In this document: piece by piece, positions 23,400-33,239 of the stretch
Layout: each line of letters opens with the position of its first letter
How positions within the stretch are numbered: position 1 is the first letter of the stretch
Program-made: the position numbers and the translations under genes
The notes under the pieces: generated by a model
Database searches by the model: none
The model's input: only the letters and a program-made list of their open reading frames with translations
Told to the model about the DNA's origin: nothing
From: Rhodotorula mucilaginosa
Lineage: Eukaryota > Basidiomycota > Microbotryomycetes > Sporidiobolales > Sporidiobolaceae
NCBI GenBank assembly: GCA_034406715.1
Contig: CP137880.1
Span: 488,501 to 552,500, forward strand
DNA: 64,000 nt
Direction of reading: 5' to 3'

Positions 23400-25724
23400 A
23401 TGTCGGCCGCCACCCCGTTCCGCTCGCTCGTCTTTCGAGGAACGGTGCCCCTCCAAGTCCAACTCGAGCCGCAAGACTTGCCCCTCTTGGCAGACCGCTC
23501 CGTCGAATACTACTACGTGCGCGCGCCACCTTTCCATCCATCCATTCATTTCATCATTAGACTAATACCCACCCGCGTGCAGCTCCAAGTCCCGCGGATC
23601 AGTTACCTCGCCCTCTGCCTCGACGACATCAAACGCAACCTCGTCCAGCTCGTCCTCGACCACGCTGCCTTCGCCGCGCTTAAGGACGACGACTTGTGGT
23701 TCGAGACCCTGCCCGAGAATCAACATCATCAGGCAGAAGAAGGGATCCCGCTCAGGTGGTGAGTCCGAGGGGGGGATCGAGGCTGTCTCTCCCCTTCTCT
23801 TTCTTTCGGACTCAGAGAGATATAGGACCTGGAACTCGCTCCCTTTTTGCCGACCGACTGACTGGACAAGCACCACCACCCCACACAACACAACACAGGC
23901 ACTGGCCCATCGGACTCTTGTACGACCTGCACGCCACCTCGCGTCACCTCGGACTCTTACCCCCCAGACCTGTCACCATCCCCCCTTCATTCGCGAGCGT
24001 GTTTGCCCCCTTTGACGAGGATGGATCTCAAGGTCAAGATGCGGGTGCTGGTGGGGTTCGATCGCAGGAATTACCGGATTTGTTGAGCCTTTCCGTCGGA
24101 GGAGGAGGTGCGACCAGTCGACGAGGGAGCAATGCCCTCGCCTCGAGCAGTAGCAGTACTACCCTCCGAGGAGGAGGACCGTTGGGTTCAGGCGGCGCTT
24201 CTTCTCGACTCCGAACGCCTTCAGCTCCGCCGAGACAGCAAGGCGGCACTGCTCCCTCCTCCACGAGTATGAACCGAGCTCGTTCCGCCGCCGCCGCCGC
24301 CGCCTCCGCTTCTACCGTACCAGCAACGTCGTCGACCTCGTCCTCTCCCTCGACATCAATCTCGTTTCAACCTTCTTCTTCTTCCACAGTTTCCTCTCCA
24401 ACGACTGGAGGGGGGGTTACCAACGAAGTCACGATGGCCACCCGACCTTGGCGGATCAGGCTCCGGATCCGGAACTTGAAGGGAGGTGCCAACGGGGGAG
24501 GAGGGGACGCGTCGTCGTCGAGTCGAACAGCGGCGGCTGAAGCGGCGGGGGTGCTGGACGGAGGAGGGGGAGGGCGGAATAGAGTCGAAGAGGTTAGGAC
24601 GGGGTTCATGGCGCTCGTCAAGGTGCGCGCCCCTCGCGGTTTCCTTCCCTTCTCCTCCACCGCCGGCCGGGGCGGATCGCTCGCTCGCTCGGACTGACTC
24701 TGTTCGTTCGTTCGCCATCCCTCGCTTATGCCCCCGCGCGCGCGCGCTCACACGCAGGAAGCGGACTATGTTAGGTGGGGGAGTACCAAGAGGGTGATGA
24801 ACCTCCGCAAGGAACTGCAGGATAACCTCTGGGAGGCCGTCGTCGAGAGTGCGTCTTCTCTTCTTCTCTTCTCTCTTGTTGTCCCTGTCCCTTCTTCTCT
24901 CTCTCTTTTCCCACATTTTCGTCACCTTCATATCGATTCCAAACTATGTCTCTTTTTGGAGGAAGCTGACTTCGATGACCCGGACGCCGCAGACGATTTC
25001 GAAAAGTACTGGAACGTCGCGGCGAAATTGGTCCCTCTGCCCGCGCCGCCATCGGTCGGTTCAAAGAAACCGACGAGAACCACCCCGCTTTCTTCCTCGG
25101 GGGAAGGAGGTCGATCAGGATCGTCGTCGTCGTCGTCGCAGGAACCGGACGCGAATGGGGTCAAGCACGTCCCGCTGAGGGTGTACTTGCCCGCGCCGCC
25201 GCCATCGCCTTCAGGAGGAGGAGGAGGAGGAGGAGGAGGAGGAGGAGCTGTGAATGGTGCAGTCACGGTCGTACAGGAGCCGGTAGCGCCAACGAGGAGG
25301 GACGGTGAGTACCTTTGCTCTGCTTTGCTTTTCCTTCTCGCTTTCTTTCCGAGCGCGCCAAAGTCTCGACTTTTTCGCGCTGATTGATGATGTTATTCAA
25401 TTCATCGGACCCCGACGACGCCCGACGCCCGACGCACGCGCAGGAACACCTACCACTCTCCGCCAAGCGCTCTCGCAACTCGTTCCGCTCCTCTTTCCGC
25501 CCCTTCCTTCCCTCTCTACCTCCTCCTCTTCCTCCTCCTCTCCCGCAGCTCCGCCACCCCCGCCGCCGCTCGCCTACCCGCTCATTCACGGGATCTATCC
25601 CCCCTTCGAGACAGAGGTGGGATGGCTCGGAGCTTGTATGGCCGGTCCGGATGGGTGGGTCAACGTTGTCGTCGTCCTCGACGAGAGGGGTCAGTCTAAC
25701 GTGTCGCAGTCGTCGTCGTCGTAG
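23400..25724 (+). CDS. ATG5: Autophagy protein ATG5
   Basis: Core autophagy factor; it becomes conjugated to Atg12 and, with Atg16, promotes Atg8 lipidation. ATG at 23400 begins MSAATPFRSLVFRGTVPLQV. After a 65-nt intron come PRISYLALCLDDIKRNL and WFETLPENQ...GIPLRW, then HWPIGLLYDLHATSRHLG, the classical Atg5 UblA region. A long Ser/Gly/Arg-rich segment (about 24030-24560) follows. Next comes VKEADYVRWGSTKRVMNLRK, the Atg12-acceptor region, whose acceptor-position Lys codon (24620-24622) is the last codon before an intron. The C-terminal Ubl part is recognisable in VPLRVYLPAPP, LRQALSQLVPLLFPPLP and YPLIHGIYPPFETEVGWLG. The stop is at 25724. The estimated length of about 570-580 residues is roughly twice that of human ATG5 because of low-complexity inserts. 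Confidence 0.93.
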
Positions 25725-25761
25725 GGTGGTGGTGGCCAAGGTTGGCAGCGGGAAAGGCAGT

Positions 25762-26935
25762 ATGTATTACTGCGAGACGGCGGTGTGGTGCGAGGTGGAA
25801 AAAGGCGCACAGACCGCTCTTCGACAAAGGCCCCCGCGGACAAGCCGGAGCCTGCTGCTCTTCTTCGCTTTTCACGACAGTCTGTATCGCTTTACGGCTT
25901 ACAACCCGACGACGTGTATCCTCGATCGCAGGCTGGTCGACCCGGCGCTACTCCTGTCGACTTCGGTATCGGCACTTCCTCTTCCTCCTCGCCCTCGATG
26001 CTCCCGTCACCTCGCCTCCACCGCCGACGCTCTTACTCGACTTTGACCTCGCTCACGTCAGACTCGCCGGACGATGAAAGGACGGACGCGGCTTCTTCTT
26101 CCGACGAGCCAGAGACGGCGAATGCTCGTCGCTTGCTCAGCGCGCCTCTTCTTGATGAGAAGGGTCCTTCGCTGAGTGGTGAAGCGGGGAAGCGACTCTG
26201 GCGTATGCAGAGTCATGGAAAGCATCGTCATCACCATCACCAGCATGACAGCGACGGGGACGACTCGAACGGCGACGACGATGACCGCCACAACGCAAAG
26301 GACACCTTGGTGTGTGAACTTTTCCTCCCATCATTCCGCCTCTCCCGATGACTGACCTCAGCTCGACCCCGTGACCGCAGCACCTCAGCAAACGCACGAA
26401 AGGCTTCATCACCCTCGGCGTCCTCGTCCTCCTCTGCGCGGTGGGAGGGTTCGTCGCCTGGAAATGGGGCACCCAGCTCTACGCCGACGCGAAAGATTTC
26501 TTGTTCTTCCCCGAACTCAAGACGCGTGAGGTTTCTATCGAGTAATGGTGGGCGAAACATTGGCTGACGGTCGAGGGGAAAACATGACAGCGGTCGATAT
26601 CACGGGCGTGCTTGGAAGCGTTTGGGGCGAGGCGACCGAGCGTGAGTCGTTTCTCGAGGTTCCGTCTTTCTCCAACGCGTCCTTGGTGGTCTAATGCAGG
26701 CATGAGTGCAGACATCGTCGGGGCGCAGCGGACGGCGACATCAGCTGTGGTGCAAGCGGCCGAAACGGCGGCTGCGGCGGTGACCAAAGCAGCGGACGAT
26801 GCCAAGAATAAAGTTGAAGGTAAAGCTCCTTGTCCTTGGTGTATGGGCGCGATTGAGCTTCCCGACATTTGACCGTGCTCCCTCTTCTCTGCTGCAGACG
26901 TCGGCAAGAAGATTGGAGGAATCTTTGGTGGTTGA
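25762..26935 (+). CDS. Predicted single-pass membrane protein, unknown function
   Basis: The coding frame is clear from about 25815 (APADKPEPAALLRFSRQS, then LYGLQPDDVYPRSQ). It continues through a Ser-rich stretch, a His/Asp-rich stretch (KHRHHHHQHDSDGDD) and, after an intron, one strong transmembrane segment: KGFITLGVLVLLCAVGGFVA, then WKWG. After the membrane come DITGVLGSVWGEATER and an Ala-rich amphipathic helix (VVQAAETAAAAVTKAADDAK), then KKIGGIFGG and TGA at 26933-26935. The first exon is uncertain. I chose ATG 25762 with a short intron reaching AAAG before GCCCCC; the in-frame sequence upstream of 25815 has no ATG back to a TAG at 25722. No family was recognised. The start lies about 40 bp after the ATG5 stop. 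Confidence 0.5.
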
Positions 26936-27071
26936 GATTCCATGTACATGTAGGAGTATTGCAAAAACGTGTGTGTGTACATCGACAAAGACAAAACAAA
27001 GCGTGTGCCGAAGCGTGTTGGTATACATCCACCAAGACAAGCGTGATTCCGAAGAGAGCAATCCTCCCGCT

Positions 27072-29626
27072 TTACCGCTGCTCGTCCGTCACACCGGGAG
27101 CGACCTCGCCGTTCGGCATCGAGGTCATGAAGGTGACTTGAGGAGCGCCTGCAGAAGCACAGAACGTCAGCGTGCATCGAGTCGGAGAGAGTCTTCCAGC
27201 GCCCGTACCTCTCGCCGCGCGCGCCTTTTCCTCTTCTTGCAAGCGGATCGCTTCCGCCTCGCGGATCGGGGCAAAGTACTCGTGCTGCATCGCTTCGGCC
27301 GCCGTGAGCCGCTCCGTGTGCTCGTACCGGAGCAAGCGGTCGATCAAGTCGATCGCGGCGTTCGAGACCAGGTGCTGGTTGTCTGCGGAGGGGAGGAGTA
27401 TGAGTCGGTCAGCGACATAGAAATTGTTATCCTAGATAACTGCGGTTGAGGGAGCGCAGAGCATGCTAAAGGAACAGATGAGGCGCCTCTGACCGACCGG
27501 AAGTGACGAATTTGGCCCAGGGCTTGCGCGCGTGCGTTCCGATTTGAGCCTCGAACTCGGGGTCCAGGTCCAGATTGTACTGCGATAGAGTGAATCAGGG
27601 TCAGTCGACTCGCTGCTCTGGGTAACGGAAGTGCTCCTGCTGCGCCGCCTAGTGGCGAGCGTCGAGTCGAGCCGTGCGAGAGAAACCGAGTGGACTGACC
27701 CGATCGAGGTACTGCCACAAGTCGTCCGTGCCGAGGACGCGTGCAATCTTGACGAGTTGGTCTTCGTTGCTCGAGCCGTGGAACAAGGGGTCGCGGTGGA
27801 AGATCTGGGAGAGGGGGAGGAAACGAGTGGTGAGCTGGCGGAAGACTTGCGCGCATATCGGCGCACGGATCACTTGAGAGCAGTCACGCTTCGCCAGTAC
27901 GAAGATCATCCAAGAGACTCACCATGGTTCCGAAGGTGCAACCGACGCTCCAGACTGTGTGAACCAGCAGGGCAACGCTCAGTGCGGTCAGCTTGAGAAG
28001 GTTCGCCATAGCTTCGGCACATCTCTCGGATTCCTGCTTCGGTGACGCACGATCGAGAGAGTAGTCGTAGTGCGTGTATTCGACGAGAAGCTCAGGAGCT
28101 GTGCAGCGACGACAGTCAGGAGAATCAGCCCTTGGTGCCCGAAATGAGGCGTAACAGTTGGGCGGAAGTGAAAGTGCGCCCATGCGCACCTTTGTAGTAC
28201 CGCGAGGCGACGCGGACGTTGAGTTCCACACCGGGATGGTAGAACTCGGCGAGGCCCCAATCGATCAGGCGGAGCTGTGAGGGTCGCGGCAAGGCGGGTC
28301 AGCGATTCGTGCGGGGAGGACGGATAATCATTGGAACACTTGCCTTGCGCTGGGAGTGGTCGATCAGGATGTTGAGCGGTTTCTGTGCGGCAAACGGCGC
28401 ACATTTATAACAATCTCCCCGCGAGCATAATTGCCACTACCCGAGGGTGTCATCGAAATGCACGAAGGAGAATGCCACGCACCACATCGCGGTGGATGAT
28501 CCCCTTCGAGTGGCAGAAATCGAGCGCCTTGAGGAGCTCCTACATGTAGTAGCGGACGTCGTTGTCGGTGAACTTGGGGTAGAGCAAGCGCGACTCGAGG
28601 TTGTCGACGTGCTCGGTGATGATTGCCGGGGTTTTGCTCTGTGCGTCAAGGAACCATAATCTACTATCAGCATATTGTCTCGGGGGCCCGAAGCCGCTAT
28701 GAAGAGTCCTCGGAGAAGCTGATGTTCATCTCGAGTCGACGGACGCACCTGCGGATCACGAACGACATCGAGCAACTCGATGATGTTGGTCCCGCCGCGC
28801 AGATTGCTCAGGACTTTCAACTCGCCCTTGACTTTTTTCTTCTTGATCGGTTTCAGGACCTTGATGACGATGAGCTCGTTCGAGTTGTAGACGTCGACGC
28901 CTTCAAAGACTTCCGAGTACTGTGAACAGCGTGCAAAGGGAAGCAATCAGAATGCGTCTCGTGCAAAGGGGTGTTCGGCCCCGTGCCGTGGTCTGGCCTC
29001 CAGATGGACTGTATCGCGTCACCTCGAACCCAAGAGGCGGAGCGATGTGGCCGATAGGAAACAGGTAGGAAACGCACGTTGCCCCTCCCGAGTTTGCGAG
29101 TAATTTCGTACTGCTGTTGCGTACCCTGCGTGGATGCCGGTTATTTCGGGTGTCAATTCAAGATTCGTTCGGCAACTCCAACGCGCCTCTGCCGAGCTCC
29201 TGCTTCGAGAGCGGTTTGCAGCGCAAGTAAGTGCCGGGAAGCGAACCACTCACCCATCGCAGCTGGAGGTCATCGTAGTGCCACCAGCTCGGACCGAGTT
29301 CGGCGTTCACGTGGGCGTACTACAAGGGGGCGAGGAGTCGACGCCAGTTAGCTGTTATCCGATTGCACGCGCTGGTGCCTGGTGACTTGGACCAGATCGA
29401 GTTGGATGACGCGGGCAAAGAGTGGCGTCACTGCGCTGTCACGGCCCTCGGATTGGCCCGGACTGGCCGTTGGTGCCTGGCCTAGGTGGGTTGGGTGCCC
29501 GAGAGGCCCAGACCGAGCCGGACTTGGGCGGAGGGCAGGCGATGTTTCCGTGAGCGAAGGAGGAGAAGCAGAGGGACGCACGACTCGCGAGACGGAAGGC
29601 GGGTTCGGATTGACTGGGCCGTCCAT
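27072..29626 (-). CDS. CKA1: Casein kinase 2 alpha catalytic subunit, with in-frame TAG
   Basis: Constitutive acidophilic Ser/Thr kinase. Exon 1 (ATG 29626) encodes [15 protein letters not shown] and is cut by a GTGCGT donor. The next exon starts [19 protein letters not shown], the CK2 alpha N-terminus. Then come [33 protein letters not shown] (Lys-rich loop), [46 protein letters not shown] (the CK2-type DWG), [56 protein letters not shown] and [20 protein letters not shown]. The stop is at 27072. One codon breaks the frame: TAG at 28540-28542 replaces the Tyr expected in [13 protein letters not shown]. The intron after QRK needs a GC donor (28342-28343). Odd residues are Leu where HRDVKPHN has His, and Ala for Gly before PELLV. 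It could be a sequencing error, a fresh pseudogene or readthrough. Confidence 0.88.
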
Positions 29627-30926
29627 CTCGGGCAGCGTTCCAGGTGATCAAGAAGGGAAGGAACCAAGCAAGAAGGAGCAAGAGAGCAAGGGGAGCTAGC
29701 GCAAGAGTAAGGAGAGGTCCGTCCGCCAAGTCGCAGCGTGCGTCCGGAACAGGAGCGTGCACTCGCCACGGACTTGCTTAGACTGTATATGTTGCGAATA
29801 TCTGAGTGATTTCCAACCATCAGCGCGAGTATAGGACTACTTTGGGTGCTTTGCTGAATTTTCATGGTCAGCTCGAGAGCTGAACATCGAAAGAAAGCGG
29901 GTGAGTGCAAGCAGTTGAGCTGCGCGTGAGGCCAGAACTATGGGTGCTCCCGAGTAGCTGCTGGTATCAGCTGCAGTCAGCTTGCTAGCCCTCGCCATGA
30001 AAGGCGGGACAGCATGGGGTTGACGTTTCCGAGGCGAGCGCGCTGCAGCGGAGGCTTTCCCTCCTTCCACTCACTCGCTCGCCGGCAAATGCTCGGCTAT
30101 GACCGAGGCAGGACTATGGCATTGCCTAGACGACCCGACACGACCACCTACGCTTACCCCCGCCCTTCGAATCACGTTACTCGCCTCGCCAGGGCGCGTC
30201 TCGACTCGTCCGCGGCGGTGCAGCTCGAGCGGTCGAGTCGGGGACAGCCATGTAAGGCTTGTATCGAGAGGAATTACCCATGCAGACACATGCCTACCCT
30301 GGGAAGAGGGTATACGCAAAATTTGCTTGGCCCGCCGCTCATCGAATCGTCGGCGGACTTTCGGCGGATTGCCATCAGCTGTGTCGACTGGCGCCGCGCC
30401 TCTCACGCTCTATTGTCTACTGCTGAGCTCCAAGCTTCTCCTCCGCTCCATCTCCGTCCATCCTTTGCACCATCAAGAGTGCTGTCGAGGGTTGACAAGA
30501 CCACGCGCTCCCTCTCCCTCCCCCCCTCACACCCACTCCAAGCATGTTCATTTGCTTTCACTCGTCGAGCGGCTCGGGGTCCTCTCTGCATTAGGGAGGC
30601 TCCCGAGCCGAAACCCGAGTGGAACTTCACAGGCATGCGAGATTCCCATCCTTTTTTATTTTACTGCTTTTTGTCTTCTTCCCGAATCTCGGCTTGCTCT
30701 CGGGCCTCTTGCCATCGCTGCTGCTGTTTCCTGCTCCTAGCCCACTGCTTCTAAACGCTTCTGCGAGCCTGCTCTCGTACCGCTGAGCCAGACCCTCCGT
30801 CCACTTTGCCCGCTCGAGCCTCTTCTCTCACGCAAACCTCCGACGGACAAGCCGGCCGTCCGTCTTTCTGCTTCCTTTCCCTCATCTCAGTCAGAGGCCT
30901 TTCTCTGCGGTCGGAACGGCAGGCGA
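29627..30926. other. 1.3-kb divergent intergenic region
   Basis: The gap between the CK2 alpha start and the next + strand gene. The right part (about 30400-30870) is very pyrimidine-rich on the + strand and probably belongs to the promoter and leader of the gene at 30927. It contains one odd open frame with a Cys motif, listed separately. Confidence 0.45.
30089..30754 (+). pseudogene. Possible remnant of a zinc-cluster gene
   Basis: An open frame from ATG 30089 contains QPCKACIERNYPC (Cys codons at 30251, 30260 and 30281). The spacing C-x2-C-x6-C and the sequence resemble the second half of a fungal Zn2Cys6 cluster. The first half is not present upstream in any frame I can see, and downstream the frame becomes Ser/Arg/Pro-rich without character. 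It may be a decayed regulator, a gene whose first exon I failed to see, or chance. Confidence 0.2.
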
Positions 30927-31837
30927 TGGTGTACAAGCCCCGTGTATGAGTACGTGTCGACCGGGAGTGTGCTCGTAGGCTCCGAATGGAATGAGCTGAT
31001 CTCGCGCGCTCTTATCTTGTAACAGCGTCGACCATCAATTACGCCGCGTCGACACACTTCGCATCTCTTGGCGCACCAGCTCCGACACCCGGTCAACTTG
31101 CCTCCTCCATCCTTTCGTCCACTCCTTCGACCTCGACCGACACCGCCGACACTGCCGCCCTCGCCGCCGCCTCCGCCGCGTCTGCCGCCGTCGCGCGGTT
31201 CGAGGCCGATTTCTACCCCGACTGGTTCGACCACGTCACCTACACGTTCCTCGCCCTGTTTGCGACTTTTATCGTCGTCTGTTACGGCATGGCGTGGTAC
31301 AAGATTCGAGTGGCGGATCGCAAGATGGAGGAGAGAGAGCGGTGGCTTGAGAGCGGGAAAGAGGGAATGGGGGGAAGGAGGAGGGAGGACGAGGGGAATG
31401 GAGTGCGGCGGGACGACGACAGCAGCAGCGGCGCGGATTCGGATCTGGAAAGAGGAAGGCACGAAGGGCCCCGTCGGTGGTCGTCGGTGTCTTCGTCTTC
31501 GACGTCGGAGTTGGCAATGCGGTCGCTTGGGCAGTCACGGTCCAGCGCGTCCTACTCCGAGGAGAGCGACCTCGAGTCGGCGCCGAGGCGGAGGCGGACA
31601 CGCACTACGAGTTCAGCCTTTGATACGGACGGTACGGATTTCTCCTCCTGCTCCTCCTCCGCGGACGATACCGCCGCCTCGACCGACGACGACTTGTCAC
31701 CAGTCCGACCGAGCACGACAAGACGACCCTTACCGCGGCGAGGGAGGACAGCAATGGCAGAGTGGGACCAAGTCCGAGCGGTTCGACATTCCCGACGGTC
31801 GGGCAGGAGCAGCGAGAAAACGAGGGTCTTTGGATGA
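30927..31837 (+). CDS. Predicted single-pass membrane protein, unknown function
   Basis: Exon 1 is tiny: ATG GTG TAC AAG CCC C, cut by GTGTAT. The intron ends TAACAG at about 31025. Exon 2 continues STINYAASTHFASLG, a Thr/Ala/Ser-rich lumenal or extracellular stretch, and FEADFYPDWFDHVTY. One membrane segment (TFLALFATFIVVCYGMAWY) is followed by a basic cytosolic start (KIRVADRKMEERERW) and a long Ser/Asp/Arg-rich tail ending SSEKTRVFG at 31837. The positive-inside rule places the long tail in the cytosol (inference). No signal peptide and no recognised domain; about 285 residues. I do not know its function. Confidence 0.6.
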
Positions 31838-32143
31838 TGAAGTCGGGCGGGCATAGCTAGGCAGATGCAAGGTGGTCCGAAGCAACCCTGTCAATGCGGT
31901 CGGTGCACCTGAGCCCAGTGATGATGCTCATTGCGCGATGGAAGCGATTTTTTCGAAGAGAAAAGGGTTTGCTCGCCTACAGGGAATACGGTGCTCGCTA
32001 CTCTGCGTGCCTCGGTTACCGGAAATCGTGAACATGTCCCTCCTAGTATCGAAGATATAGTCGCCCTTGTCAAGACGAAGCGCGTCATCGACGGATTGTT
32101 CGACATCTCTCCCTCTTCACTACAACCTCGGACGTGTACAGAA

Positions 32144-33077
32144 ATGTTTGCTGCAAGGTGGCCTACACCGTTCGCTGCCGTCCGGCGCGCCGCTGCGCCC
32201 GCCAAGCTCCGTTCGCAGGTCCTCCCCCACTTGCCATCATCACCGCTTCGATCCAACCTCTTCGTCGGACGCACCGTCTGCTCGACGACGACAGCGACTC
32301 GCACGGCGCACTCGACGAGCTTCTTGTACTCGTACCGCCTCGCGATCGCGCTCGCGCTGCCTACGGGAGCACTCACCCTCGGCGCGTTGGGAGGTTCGGC
32401 TCCGCACAAACCTGTCCTCGAGTGCGCGTCGGCCGAACGCGCATACGCGACCGCCGCAGCTCCAACACGTGCGTATATCCTCGTCTCAATGGAGCCGTCA
32501 TCATGAGGGAACTGACAGGAACGTTCACAGTGTCGCCGGGCGAGACAGAGTTGACCGAGGCGGAGAGTATCGTCAACCTCCGCGACCTCAGCTTCGGAAC
32601 CGTCAGCGGGATTTGCGTCGGCGTGTTTGTCAAGAAGGGTCTCAGGGTGCGGCGGCAGCAATCTCCTTCTCCACTACAACCGTTGCTCCGAACCAAAAAC
32701 GAAGCTGACAACCGAAACTTCTCTCTCTGTCCGTGCAACCTGAACAGGCACTCGCTTTCGCTCTCGGCGGCGTCTTTGTCCTCCTTCAGGTGCGTACCAC
32801 CTCACACTCTCGAGGGCAAACACTCTGAAGCTGACGAGATTCTGATGACCGCGCGCGCGCGCAGTACCTCTCGTCTCGCAACTTTGTCACCGTCGACTGG
32901 GGCAAAATCTCCCGCACGTACGACTCGAACGTCACCTCCCGGTTCGGTCCGCCCGCCGCCAAGGGAGGCAACCGCCTCCGCGGGCTCGGAGCGTGGTTCC
33001 TCGACTTTGTCGGCGCCAACATTCAGAGCAGGGCGACGTTTGTGCTCGGCGTCATGCTCGGGCTGCGACTCGGTTAG
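32144..33077 (+). CDS. FUN14: FUN14 family mitochondrial membrane protein
   Basis: Outer-membrane-type mitochondrial protein of the FUN14/FUNDC1 family. ATG at 32144 opens an Arg/Ala/Ser-rich leader without acidic residues (FAARWPTPFAAVRRAAAPAK), consistent with mitochondrial targeting. A hydrophobic stretch follows (LAIALALPTGALTLGALGG). After an intron at about 32470-32531 comes LSFGTVSGICVGVFVKKGLR, the FUN14 signature. A short exon (ALAFALGGVFVLLQ) and the last exon (YLSSRNFVTVDWGKISRTYD) match the family C-terminal half, ending in a further hydrophobic helix and TAG at 33075-33077. About 210 residues. In animals FUNDC1 is a mitophagy receptor; whether this fungal protein binds Atg8 cannot be seen here. 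Confidence 0.85.
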
Positions 33078-33239
33078 AGCCCATCTCTTGCAGAGCGGTG
33101 CTATGCGGGCGGCGGTATGGAATAACTATATAGTCTTGTTGTGCACTGGTTGTTTCGCGTTGCAGGAGGGAGACGTTACCAATTTACAGGGAAAAAAACC
33201 GCGACGGTCTGGACCAGCCAAGCCGAGACCTGCACTTGG

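Noticed and set aside
25675-25740. Continuation of ATG5 across a mini-intron (GTCAGT...CTAAC...TAG) into the next gene
   Set aside because: The resulting phase leads into a non-coding frame; the ATG5 C-terminus is already complete at the family's usual WL...DG end.
28510-28565. A tiny intron that would remove the TAG in CK2 alpha
   Set aside because: The only GT...AG pair is 18 nt and would delete conserved VRYYM; no branch site.
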